From contig NC_013947.1 in NCBI RefSeq assembly GCF_000024545.1, positions 62,001 to 126,000 of the forward strand: 64,000 bases of DNA, read 5' to 3'. The notes beneath the pieces are model-generated. The model searched no databases. It saw only the letters and a list, made by a program, of their open reading frames with translations, and was not told the DNA's origin. The DNA comes from Stackebrandtia nassauensis DSM 44728 (GTDB taxonomy: Bacteria; Actinomycetota; Actinomycetes; Mycobacteriales; Micromonosporaceae). Below are positions 51,007 to 58,644 of this stretch, one piece after another; within the stretch, counting starts at the first letter, position 1; each line of letters starts with the position of its first letter. Made by a program: the position numbers and the translations under genes.

Positions 51007-52920
51007 GTGGAGGTTGACGAAATACTTGAATGCCTCGTCGCCTTGGAAACCGGCGCACGGCAACAGAAACCGGACGAATCCCGATACGTCCTGATCGAGA
51101 CCGAGTGGGACGGCGAGTCCTCCGGCACCTGGTCGGCATCCGACGATCCGGTGTCGCGGTCGCTTGTACTGGACGCGCTCGCGTCCAAAGTGTACGAATA
51201 TGGGGACCTGCTGGCGGAGCTCGACGACGACGAGCACCCGCTGCTGGCCAGCGTCTCCTCACCGGAACGAAAGGCCCTGGCCCAGGTGTTGCTGGGCCTG
51301 CAGGAGGCGTTCCAGCCGTTGAGTGATGTGCCCGTCGGCAACCCGTTCCTCGACGACGCCACCACCTCACAGGGTGCCGCGCGCCCCGTGGTGGTCGTGC
51401 GCGACGCGGAGTCGCAGGGACTCGACTTCACCTGGGCCGTCATGGAACTGGCTCCCCGGGCCGAGCCCGAGGGTGACGATCGTGCCCTGCTGGCCGCCAC
51501 CGCGCGCGGGGATGACGACGCCATCGCGGCGGCGCTGCGCTCGGGTGCCGACGCGAACGCGCTCGACGCCGAGGGCATGACGCCGCTGCACCACGCGGTC
51601 GCGCATCGCAGGCTTGAAGCGGTGGCGATGCTGCTCAAGGCGGGTGCCGATCCCAACGCGCAGGCCGATTTCCGCAACGCTCCCTGCTTCGCGAGTCTCG
51701 ACGGGCAGGGGCGGGTGCACCCCGGGGCGGCTCGTATCGATGACGACGAGCACTGGTGGATCATCGGCGAGCTGTTGGAGGGCGGTGCGGACGTCAACGC
51801 CCTCGACCCGCGCGGCAGCACCCTGGTCGACCTGGCGATCGCGACCGTGCCGTACCCGGACCAGGTCGTCGCCTACCTGCGGGACCGGGGTGGGCGGCAC
51901 GCGAGTCTCGCGCGCCGCGAGTTCACCGAGCACCTGAGTAGACTGTCCCCTGGGGATTGGGATCGGCAGGCGGTGAGCGTCAACGAGGTGCGGTACCTGT
52001 TGGAGAATGAGGGCCCCGTGGTCGTCACCGACGCGCTGCACCTGTTGCTGAAGCGGGAGTGGACCGAGGACGAGGTCTCGGCCGAGACCCTGTTCGAGCT
52101 GACGGATCTGCTGCTGAGTCACGGCGCGCGCGACAACGTCGCCACGGGTCAAAATCCGCTCGATCGGGCATACGAACTGTTCGGTAACGGGAAGCGTCCA
52201 CAGTATCAAGTGGTGACGTACCGGTTGCGGAAGGCCGGTTTCGCCCGGTCGATCCGGTCCATGTTGGAATGGCTTCCCGAGGGCGATGTCGCGGCACAGC
52301 GCGCGCATCTGGCCGAGCTGCGGGAGCGGCTGGAAGCCTCGGGACCGCAGCCGGAGGCGTTGTACTGGCTGCTGTCCCCGCGCGGGTGGTCCGAGCACGA
52401 GATCGGCGGCGAGTTCTTCGGCGAACTGATCGACGTGCTGCTGAGCCACGGTGGCCAGAACGTCGTGGTGAATGGACGCACTCCGCTTGGCTGGTCCCGG
52501 ATCTGGCTCGGCCGGGGCGGGCACCCGCAGTACCGGATCGTGGTGGACCGGTTGCTGGCGGCGGGGTTCACGTACTCCGCGCGCGACTACCTCGACCGGA
52601 TCCCGCTCGGTGACGTCGAGGAGCAGCGGGAGTTCCTCCCCGAGCTGCGGGAGCGGCTGGAAGCCGAAGGGCCGCAACCCGAGGCGATGCACTGGCTGCT
52701 GTCGCCCAACAGCAAGTGGTCGCCCGACGAGGTCTCGGGCGAGATCATGGGCGAGCTGACGGAGCTGTTGCTGGAGTACGGGGGCCGGGACACCGACGTG
52801 AACGGCACCCGGCCGTTGGATCGGGCGATCAACCGGGTCAAGCACGACGGGCTCGCGAACTACCAGCCGGTCGTGAACCGGTTGCGGGCCGCGGGATTCC
52901 GCCGAGGCGGCCAAACGTAG
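51007..52920 (+). CDS. Ankyrin-repeat protein with novel C-terminal repeats
   Basis: A 637-residue protein, GTG start. An N-terminal domain of about 150 residues is unassigned. Ankyrin repeats follow at about 155-300 (SGADANALDAEGMTPLHHAV, KAGADPNAQADFRNAPCFAS, GGADVNALDPRGSTLVDLAI). The last 300 residues hold three copies of a 108-109 residue unit I do not recognise, each with a W-[ST]-x-[DH]-E-[VI] and a late YQ/YR-x-V-x-x-RLxxAGF. Ankyrin proteins in such loci are often immunity or protein-interaction factors. It is followed by a bidirectional hairpin and the second type VII-like cluster. Confidence 0.75.
   Translation: MEVDEILECLVALETGARQQKPDESRYVLIETEWDGESSGTWSASDDPVSRSLVLDALASKVYEYGDLLAELDDDEHPLLASVSSPERKALAQVLLGLQEAFQPLSDVPVGNPFLDDATTSQGAARPVVVVRDAESQGLDFTWAVMELAPRAEPEGDDRALLAATARGDDDAIAAALRSGADANALDAEGMTPLHHAVAHRRLEAVAMLLKAGADPNAQADFRNAPCFASLDGQGRVHPGAARIDDDEHWWIIGELLEGGADVNALDPRGSTLVDLAIATVPYPDQVVAYLRDRGGRHASLARREFTEHLSRLSPGDWDRQAVSVNEVRYLLENEGPVVVTDALHLLLKREWTEDEVSAETLFELTDLLLSHGARDNVATGQNPLDRAYELFGNGKRPQYQVVTYRLRKAGFARSIRSMLEWLPEGDVAAQRAHLAELRERLEASGPQPEALYWLLSPRGWSEHEIGGEFFGELIDVLLSHGGQNVVVNGRTPLGWSRIWLGRGGHPQYRIVVDRLLAAGFTYSARDYLDRIPLGDVEEQREFLPELRERLEAEGPQPEAMHWLLSPNSKWSPDEVSGEIMGELTELLLEYGGRDTDVNGTRPLDRAINRVKHDGLANYQPVVNRLRAAGFRRGGQT
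52033..52911 (+). repeat. Three tandem 108-109 residue coding repeats
   Basis: Units begin near 52033 (ALHLLLKREWTEDEVS), 52357 (ALYWLLSPRGWSEHEIG) and 52684 (AMHWLLSPNSKWSPDEVSG), a spacing of 324 and 327 bp. Each continues with ELTDLLLSHGARD-like text, a loop, PQYQVVTYRLRKAGF-like text and, in the first two, a linker with AELRERLEASGPQPEA. Confidence 0.8.
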
Positions 52921-52921
52921 G

Positions 52922-52959
52922 GAAACGAGAAAGCCCGCCCCGGATGACACGGGGCGGGC
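52922..52959 (-). terminator. Intrinsic terminator
   Basis: GCCCGCCCC (52933-52941) and GGGGCGGGC (52951-52959) form a perfect 9-bp stem. On the minus strand it is followed by TTTCTCGTTT, so it terminates the cluster coming from 54988; it may also stop plus-strand reading. Confidence 0.72.
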
Positions 52960-53041
52960 CCCGCGCCGGGCCTCCCTCAAGTCCCGACGCTGGGTTGGCC
53001 GATGCCGTGCGACGAACCACTTCTCGCACGGAACCGGCAGT

Positions 53042-54061
53042 TCAGCCGCTCACCTGGACCAGCCCGTCCTTGAGCTTGCCCGGGTCGTCGCCGAAGGCCA
53101 CCATGGACAGATCCGGGACCTTCGGGGCCAGCAGCGACTGGTTCCCCATGCCGAACAACGCCGAGAACCCGTTCAGGCGGTCGAGTTTCTCGCCCCACAC
53201 GATCGAGGCGATGTCCGAGGTTCCCTTCTGCAGCACCTTGATCAGCTCGTCCTCCATGGTGGTGATCTGCTCCTTGAGCTTCTCCAGCGCGTTCTTGAAG
53301 TTCTCCTCCACCTTGTCGGGGTAGTCGGCGGCCAGCTCGCTCTCCTCGTCCTCGCCGACCTTGTCGGAGCCGACGGCGATACCGCCCGAGACCAGCGCGC
53401 TGGCGATGCCCGCTCCCGCCGCCGCGGCGGGCGCGAACGCGGACAGCACGGCGGTGCCTAGGCCGAAGGCGGCGCTGAGCACCGTCAGCAGCGTCTTCAG
53501 GTCGCTGGCGCTGATGCCGTCGGCCTGTTCGAAGGCGGTGACGGCCTTCTCGCCCAGGTCCTTCAGGTTCTCGCGGGCCTTGCCGTAGATGTCGCGCATC
53601 GCCTGGAGACCGTCGTGCGTCACCAGCGTGACCGCGCCCTGGTTGGCGGCGATGTGCGAACCGATCGGCTCCAGGTAGTCCATCTTGAACGAGTCGGCCA
53701 GCGCGCCCTTCCAGCCGCCCTCGCCCAAAAACTGCTTGGTGGTGTCGATGCGGCCCTGGACGATCCCGTTTTTGATCTCGGTCTCGCCGACCGCCTGGCC
53801 CAGGTCGGAGGCGATCTCGTCCAGGGCTTTGAGCATGTCGTCGAAGTCCCACGGCGACGGCTTCAGGAAGTCGTCGAACGCGGTTCCCAGCCACTCGGCC
53901 TGACTCCTGATCCCGTCGAGCTGGTCCAGGTAGTTGCCGTAGGTGTCGGGGTCGTAGGACTTCAGGATCTTGGTGTTCGCCCTGATGGCGGCACCCTTGA
54001 TCTTTCCGGCCAGCTTCTTGAGCTCCTCGTCGGACGGGAACTCGGAGTCGTTGCGTCCCAT
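53042..54061 (-). CDS. Type VII-like WXG protein
   Basis: A 339-residue protein. Residues 1-150 are helical with GEGGWKGALADSFKMDYLEP, containing the W-x-G turn of ESX substrates. A hydrophobic Ala/Gly segment (VLSAFAPAAAAGAGIASALVSGGIAVG, quoted in part: FAPAAAAGAGIASALVSG) follows at about 205-230, then a charged helix and a compact end. The plan resembles long WXG proteins whose C-terminal part is an effector or membrane-active domain. It follows the smaller gene by 13 bp. Export route is not encoded nearby. Confidence 0.68.
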   Translation of the reverse strand: MGRNDSEFPSDEELKKLAGKIKGAAIRANTKILKSYDPDTYGNYLDQLDGIRSQAEWLGTAFDDFLKPSPWDFDDMLKALDEIASDLGQAVGETEIKNGIVQGRIDTTKQFLGEGGWKGALADSFKMDYLEPIGSHIAANQGAVTLVTHDGLQAMRDIYGKARENLKDLGEKAVTAFEQADGISASDLKTLLTVLSAAFGLGTAVLSAFAPAAAAGAGIASALVSGGIAVGSDKVGEDEESELAADYPDKVEENFKNALEKLKEQITTMEDELIKVLQKGTSDIASIVWGEKLDRLNGFSALFGMGNQSLLAPKVPDLSMVAFGDDPGKLKDGLVQVSG

Positions 54062-54074
54062 GAATTCCAGCCCC

Positions 54075-54455
54075 CTACTTGTCGCCGTCTTGGTCGACGT
54101 GGTCCGGGTCGGAGATCCCCTCGTCCAGGTAGCCCTGGAACTCCTTGCCGGCCTCGGTCAGGCCCTTGGCGTTGTCGCCGTCGACGTATTTGAACTGGTC
54201 GATGGCGATGTCGAGCGCCTTCGACGCGCCGTCCAGGGATCCCTGGGTGCGGGACAGCAGGTACTCGGAGTGCTGCCGCAGTTCCTCCCAGGCCGCGAAG
54301 CACCGGCCGAAGGTCTTGTCGTCGCCACCGGCGACCTTGTTCTTGTGGGTCTCCAGCGCCTTGTTGTACACCTCTTCCACGGTGGGCAGTCCCTTGTGGG
54401 CCACCTCCCACAGCGCGTAGATGTCGCCGCCGGTGACGGGTTCGTTGGTCGCCAT
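54075..54455 (-). CDS. Small helical partner protein of type VII-like cluster
   Basis: A 126-residue acidic helical protein (ALWEVAHKGLPTVEEVYNKA, AFAAWEELRQHSEYLLSRTQ-like region). The size and the neighbouring WXG protein suggest an ESX-type partner that dimerises with it. The W in FAAWEELRQ is not followed by x-G, so it is not a canonical WXG100 protein. ATG 54455 lies 29 bp after the YbaB-like gene. Confidence 0.62.
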   Translation of the reverse strand: MATNEPVTGGDIYALWEVAHKGLPTVEEVYNKALETHKNKVAGGDDKTFGRCFAAWEELRQHSEYLLSRTQGSLDGASKALDIAIDQFKYVDGDNAKGLTEAGKEFQGYLDEGISDPDHVDQDGDK

Positions 54456-54484
54456 GTCGGTTCCTTCGGTCTGGGGGCTCGTGA

Positions 54485-54988
54485 TCAGCGGGGCAAGTGC
54501 TTGTCGCGCAACATCATCAGCTTGTGCCGGTGGTCGCGCATCGCGGCGGTGAAACCACTTTCGAGCTCGGCGGCGAACCCAAACTCATCCAAAGTAGACA
54601 ACGTGCCGTCGCGGACGACGACGTTCCAGTCCCGCAACCCGGTGTGCGACACGTGGACGCGGTGACCGGCGGACATGCCCTCGCAGCGGGTCCGGTCGCG
54701 TTCGGCCCGGTAGCGGCGGCCCGCGGTATCCCACGGCTGGTGCGGGACCGCCGGTTCGCCGGTGGCCTCGGCGACCGCCGCCTGCCGGGCCCGCCAGTAC
54801 CGGGCCCACGCCGAGGCGACGAGCGCGGCCAGCTGACGTTCCAGGCCGCGTTCGGTGTAGCCGCGGTAGCCGCCGTCGCGGAAGTGGACGCTCAGTGCGG
54901 AGGTCGGCCGGAACACGCCCGTGATCTGGCCGTCCGGTGACGACGTCTCGATGCTGAGGCTGTCGAGCCTCTCGGCCAGGATTCCCAT
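54485..54988 (-). CDS. YbaB-like protein of type VII-like cluster
   Basis: A 167-residue protein; ATG 54988 has GGAG eight bases upstream, and the longer open frame before it is non-coding. The beginning AERLDSLSIETSSPDGQITG and SALSVHFRDGGYRGYTE reads like a YbaB/EbfC-type beta-hairpin (compare DGxVxV...). The C-terminal half (RVHVSHTGLRDWNVVVRDG and AMRDHRHKLMMLRDKHL) is helical. It leads the second cluster as the YbaB-like gene sits within the first. A promoter is predicted upstream. Confidence 0.5.
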   Translation of the reverse strand: MGILAERLDSLSIETSSPDGQITGVFRPTSALSVHFRDGGYRGYTERGLERQLAALVASAWARYWRARQAAVAEATGEPAVPHQPWDTAGRRYRAERDRTRCEGMSAGHRVHVSHTGLRDWNVVVRDGTLSTLDEFGFAAELESGFTAAMRDHRHKLMMLRDKHLPR

Positions 54989-55051
54989 TGAATCGCTCCG
55001 TTTGAGCTTTGAATTCTTTGTTTTGGCGCCAGATCTGTCTGCTTTGCCACC

Positions 55052-55081
55052 ATTATTAGCCCGTCGCTGTGGGTTTGGCAA
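55052..55081 (-). promoter_or_regulatory. Predicted promoter of the second type VII-like cluster
   Basis: Minus strand: TTGCCA (55081-55076), 17-base spacer, TAATAAT (55058-55052), 64 bases upstream of ATG 54988. The region 54990-55110 is clearly AT-richer than its surroundings, and a short inverted repeat (GGTTTG / CAAACC) overlaps the -35. Confidence 0.5.
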
Positions 55082-55226
55082 CAGCAAACCAAAAAAACGG
55101 GCAAGAATCTCCCACAGTGTCGGCGCGGCTATGGAACGTGACCGGGTTCGGGCCGCCGACACACGTCGCCCCCGGCGGCAGCTGTCGAGCGGCTGCCGCC
55201 GGGGGCGGTCGAATCGGACGGGCTCG

Positions 55227-55844
55227 CTACAGGTACTGCCCCGGTCCACCCGAGTGCTCGTCGTCGTTGGCCATCATCTGCACGCCCGGCGGCAGCTGGC
55301 TACCGGCGGGCAGCGCGGCCATGCCACCGCGTCGCATCTGCTCCAGCTGCATCCGCGCGGCCATCTGCTGTGCCATCAGCGCGGCCTGGATGCCGTGGAA
55401 CAGCCCCTCCAGCCAGCCCACCAGCTGGGCCTGCGCGATCCGCAGCTCGGATTCCGAGGGCGTGGTGTCGTCGTCGAACGGCAGCGACAGCCGCTCCAGC
55501 TCCTCGCGCAGCTCCGGCGCGATGCCCTCCTCCAGCTCGGCGATCGAGCGGGCGTGGATCTCCTTGAGCCGCTTGCGTCCGGCCTCGTCGAGGGACGCGC
55601 TGCGCACCTCTTCCAGCAACTGCTTGACCATGCTGCCCACCCGCATCACCTTGGCGGGTTGTTCGACGAGCTTGGACGGGTCCTGCGGCTCGCCGGACTC
55701 CGGGTCAACGGTCATGGTGCCGACGGGCTTGCCGTCCGGACCCATCACCAGGACGGTCGCCTGTTCGGCCTCTTCGGCTTCCTCGGTGTCGGCGGTCTCT
55801 TCGGGCTCAACGACCTTGTCGGTGCCGGTGTTGTCGTCTGTCAT
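55227..55844 (-). CDS. bpa: Bacterial proteasome activator
   Basis: A 205-residue DUF2587 protein. Bpa forms a dodecameric ring that docks on the 20S proteasome and opens its gate without ATP. The central helical bundle (VMRVGSMVKQLLEEVRSASL, RKRLKEIHARSIAELEEGI) is followed by the second bundle with QAQLVGWLEGLFHGIQAAL and MAARMQLEQM. The extreme C-terminus is GPGQYL; the final GQYL is the docking tail known for the family. The first 50 residues are acidic. ATG 55844 is chosen. Proteasome genes are outside the window. Confidence 0.93.
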   Translation of the reverse strand: MTDDNTGTDKVVEPEETADTEEAEEAEQATVLVMGPDGKPVGTMTVDPESGEPQDPSKLVEQPAKVMRVGSMVKQLLEEVRSASLDEAGRKRLKEIHARSIAELEEGIAPELREELERLSLPFDDDTTPSESELRIAQAQLVGWLEGLFHGIQAALMAQQMAARMQLEQMRRGGMAALPAGSQLPPGVQMMANDDEHSGGPGQYL

Positions 55845-55909
55845 GGTTTGGCGGTCCCCAATGGTTGTGGTGTGCGTTGTCGAGCGTAACTCTGTGGCTT
55901 CCCGGGGTG

Positions 55910-56701
55910 TCAACGGCGGAAACGTGTGAAGTCGGGAGCACGTTTCTCGGCGAAGGCGGTGGCCCCCTCGGCGGCCTCTTCGGTGTCGCTGAACACGTCC
56001 AGCCCGTCGAAGGCCAGGTGTGACAACCCGGACAGGTGGTCGGTGTCGGCGTTGAAGGAGTGTTTCAGGAATCGCAGCGCCGTGGGCGACTTGGCGTTGA
56101 TCTTCGCGGCCCACTCCCGCGCGGTCGACAGCAGTTCGGCGGCCGGGGTGACCTCGTTGACCAGCCCCCACGACAGCGCCGTCGGCGCGTCGATCAGCTC
56201 GCACAGGTACCACAGCTGCCTGGCCCGTTTCTCGCCGATGACGCGGGCCAGGTACGCCGAGCCGAAACCGGCGTCGAAGCTGCCCACCTTCGGGCCCGAC
56301 TGCCCGAACCGGGCGTGCTCGGCGGCGATGCTCAGGTCGCACAGCACGTGCAGGACGTGGCCGCCGCCGACCGCGACCCCGTTGACGGCCGCGATGACCG
56401 GCTTGGGGACGTCGCGGATCATGCGGTGCAGCCGCTCGATCTCGAAGGTCCCCCACTCGGTGGGGCCGTAGGAGCCGGTCTCGGCGCGCTCCTTCACGTC
56501 GCCACCGGCGCAGAACGCCCGGTCCCCGGCGCCGGTGAGGATGATGACGCCGACGTCCTTGGACGCCCAGGCGGTCTTGAAGCAGTAGATGAGCTCGTCA
56601 ACGGTCTGGCCCCGGAAGGAGTTCATCCGATCAGGACGGTCAATGGTGATGACCGCGGTGCCGTCCGACACCTCGTAGGTCACGTCACTGAGTTCACGCA
56701 T
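55910..56701 (-). CDS. MenB/BadI-type enoyl-CoA hydratase family enzyme
   Basis: A 263-residue crotonase. The text ITIDRPDRMNSFRGQTVDEL, CAGGDVKERAETGSYG, GGGHVLHVLCDLSIAAEHA and FGQSGPKVGSFDAGFGSAYL, plus SPTALRFLKHSFNADTDHL, is characteristic of naphthoyl-CoA synthase (MenB) and its close relative BadI. No menaquinone genes are nearby, and actinobacterial MenB is usually longer, so a BadI-like ring-opening hydrolase is an equal option. ATG 56701 is 10 bp after the FGE stop. Confidence 0.82.
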   Translation of the reverse strand: MRELSDVTYEVSDGTAVITIDRPDRMNSFRGQTVDELIYCFKTAWASKDVGVIILTGAGDRAFCAGGDVKERAETGSYGPTEWGTFEIERLHRMIRDVPKPVIAAVNGVAVGGGHVLHVLCDLSIAAEHARFGQSGPKVGSFDAGFGSAYLARVIGEKRARQLWYLCELIDAPTALSWGLVNEVTPAAELLSTAREWAAKINAKSPTALRFLKHSFNADTDHLSGLSHLAFDGLDVFSDTEEAAEGATAFAEKRAPDFTRFRR

Positions 56702-56711
56702 GCGGCAAACG

Positions 56712-57671
56712 TTAGAACACGCATCTGAAGCCCATGTGCCCAGTCGACGAGTCGGGAGTGTTGTGGGTGCGGGCCGCCACTCGGTAGCGGTTGCAGTACG
56801 AGTCGTGGCACAGGTACGAGCCACCCCGGATCACTTTGGACGTACCGGTGGCCGGGCCGGTCGGGTCACTGTCGCCGTCGCGCGCCGTGGTCCACCAGTC
56901 GGCGCACCACTCCCACACGTTGCCCGCCATCTGGTAGAGGCCATAACCGTTGGGGCGGAACGTCTTGACCGGCGCCGTGCCCAGATGCCCGTCCTCGGCG
57001 GTGTTGTGGCGCGGGAACGAGCCCTGCCAGATGTTGCAGCGGTGGGCGCCGCGCACCAGCAGTTCGTCGCCCCACGGGTACCGAGCTCCCGACAGGCCGC
57101 CGCGCGCCGCCGCCTCCCACTGCGCCTCGGTGGGAAGTCGCTTGCCCGCCCAGGCCGCGTAGGCCGCCGCGTCGCGCCACGACACGTGCGTCACCGGATG
57201 GTTCTGCACCGATGACATCGACGAACCGGGGCCGTGGGGCGCTCGCCAGCTGGCCCCACGCACCGCCAGCCACCACGGGGCACCGGGGACCGAGGCGTCC
57301 ATGACGTGGCCGCGCGCCGTCGGCGCCACCAGCAAATGAAACACATAGGACCATCCTTCGCGCTCGGCGTCGGTGACGAAACCGGTTTCCCTCACGAACC
57401 GGGCGTACTCTACGTTCGTCACGCACACCGTGTCGATGTGGAAGGGGCTCAACCGAACCGGACGCGGCGGACCCTCGCCGTCGGTGGGGTTGGCGTCGAC
57501 ATCCTCTCCGCCCATGTCGAACTCGCCGACGTCGACGCGCACCATGCCGCGCCGCACCTTCGCGGGCTCCCGCTTCGGCACCGCGAAACCCCAGGCGTCC
57601 GCACCGTCCCCGGCCGCCGGATCCGGATTTTCCGGATCGCGAGCGGGTGCACAACACGAGTCCATGGCCAT
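56712..57671 (-). CDS. Formylglycine-generating enzyme
   Basis: A 319-residue FGE of the SUMF1 fold. It oxidises a cysteine in sulfatases to formylglycine, using copper and oxygen. The catalytic cysteine pair is in IRGGSYLCHDSYCNRYRVAA. Other core segments are FHIDTVCVTNVEYARFVRET, THVSWRDAAAYAAWAGKRLP (each quoted in part) and MAGNVWEWCADWW. The start MAMDSCCAPA carries a cysteine pair of unknown role. No sulfatase is encoded in the window. A divergent hydrolase gene starts 12 bp away. Confidence 0.93.
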   Translation of the reverse strand: MAMDSCCAPARDPENPDPAAGDGADAWGFAVPKREPAKVRRGMVRVDVGEFDMGGEDVDANPTDGEGPPRPVRLSPFHIDTVCVTNVEYARFVRETGFVTDAEREGWSYVFHLLVAPTARGHVMDASVPGAPWWLAVRGASWRAPHGPGSSMSSVQNHPVTHVSWRDAAAYAAWAGKRLPTEAQWEAAARGGLSGARYPWGDELLVRGAHRCNIWQGSFPRHNTAEDGHLGTAPVKTFRPNGYGLYQMAGNVWEWCADWWTTARDGDSDPTGPATGTSKVIRGGSYLCHDSYCNRYRVAARTHNTPDSSTGHMGFRCVF

Positions 57672-57682
57672 ATTCTGTCGGC

Positions 57683-58495
57683 ATGGCCGACCCCCGCGAA
57701 GTACTGACCCGCCCCGCCGAGCCGGGCATCACGATCGCCTACGGCGACGAACCCGACCAGGTCGTCGAACTGTTCCAGCCCAAGGGCGAGCCGAAGGCGA
57801 CCGTGGTCGCCATCCACGGCGGCTTCTGGCGCGAGGCCTTCGACCGCACCCATCTGCGCCCGTTCTGCCACGGCCTGACCGCGGCCGGGTTCGCCGTCGT
57901 GTCACTGGAATACCGCCGCAGCGGCGGCGCGGGCGGCTGGCCGCAGACCTTCGAGGACATCGAGGCCGCCCTCGAACTGCTCGACGACGAACTCACCGAA
58001 CACGACGTCGACCCCGACAACGTGATCCTCACCGGCCACTCCGCCGGCGGCCACCTGGCGCTCTTGGCGGCCGACCTGCCGTGGGCCGAACCGGACCTGA
58101 CGTTCACGCCGCTGCTCCAGCCCGGCGGCGTCATGGTGGAGCGGGGCCAAAGCCGCCTGCGCGGCGTCGTCGCGCTGGCGCCGGTGTCCGACCTGCCGCG
58201 CTGCTACGTCGAACACCTGGGCGACGGTGCCGCGGCGGCCCTGATGGGCGGCGGTCCCGCCGACTTCCCGGCCGAGTACGCCGAGGCCGATCCGATGCGG
58301 CGGGAGCTGGGCGTTCCGGTGATGGTCGTGCATGGCGAGGCCGACGATCGGGTACCCGTACAGATGTCACGCGACTACGTCGTCCGCAGGAAGGCCGAAC
58401 TTCGCGAACTCCCGGGAATCGGACACTTCGAGGTGATAGATCCACAATCGACTATTTGGCCAGAGGTGCTGGACGCCTTGAATTCACTCGTCTGA
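57683..58495 (+). CDS. Alpha/beta hydrolase (kynurenine-formamidase-like)
   Basis: A 270-residue hydrolase. HGGFWREAFDR provides the oxyanion hole typical of the hormone-sensitive-lipase/formamidase group, TGHSAGGHLALLA holds the catalytic serine (about 129), GEADDRVPV the acid and GIGHFEVIDP the histidine. ATG 57683 is used; an in-frame upstream frame overlaps FGE and is unlikely. Substrate unknown. Confidence 0.85.
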   Translation: MADPREVLTRPAEPGITIAYGDEPDQVVELFQPKGEPKATVVAIHGGFWREAFDRTHLRPFCHGLTAAGFAVVSLEYRRSGGAGGWPQTFEDIEAALELLDDELTEHDVDPDNVILTGHSAGGHLALLAADLPWAEPDLTFTPLLQPGGVMVERGQSRLRGVVALAPVSDLPRCYVEHLGDGAAAALMGGGPADFPAEYAEADPMRRELGVPVMVVHGEADDRVPVQMSRDYVVRRKAELRELPGIGHFEVIDPQSTIWPEVLDALNSLV

Positions 58496-58572
58496 CACCG
58501 CTTGCCGCGCGGCTGGGTGTAGGCTGGCTTGCGGTCCAGACAGCTAGAGACGGAAAGGTGGTGACCGTTGCC

Positions 58573-58641
58573 ATGACCAACAAACGCAACGAGCCTCCGA
58601 GTACCTCGCCGCTGGACCGCCTTCGCCCCGGCGAGAAGTAA
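58573..58641 (+). CDS. Possible leader peptide upstream of corA (22 aa)
   Basis: A short frame, MTNKRNEPPSTSPLDRLRP and three more residues, ends 3 bp before the corA ATG. It is rich in proline, like the proline-containing leader of Salmonella mgtA (mgtL). In-frame GTG codons at 58558 and 58561 are alternative starts beside GGAAAGG. I cannot exclude that it is only a chance frame. Confidence 0.35.
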   Translation: MTNKRNEPPSTSPLDRLRPGEK

Positions 58642-58644
58642 GCC

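Noticed and set aside
55070-55100. GGTTTG/CAAACC hairpin followed by an A-run as a terminator
   Set aside because: The T-run would precede, not follow, the hairpin on the minus strand, and no plus-strand gene ends there. It is better explained as part of the promoter region.
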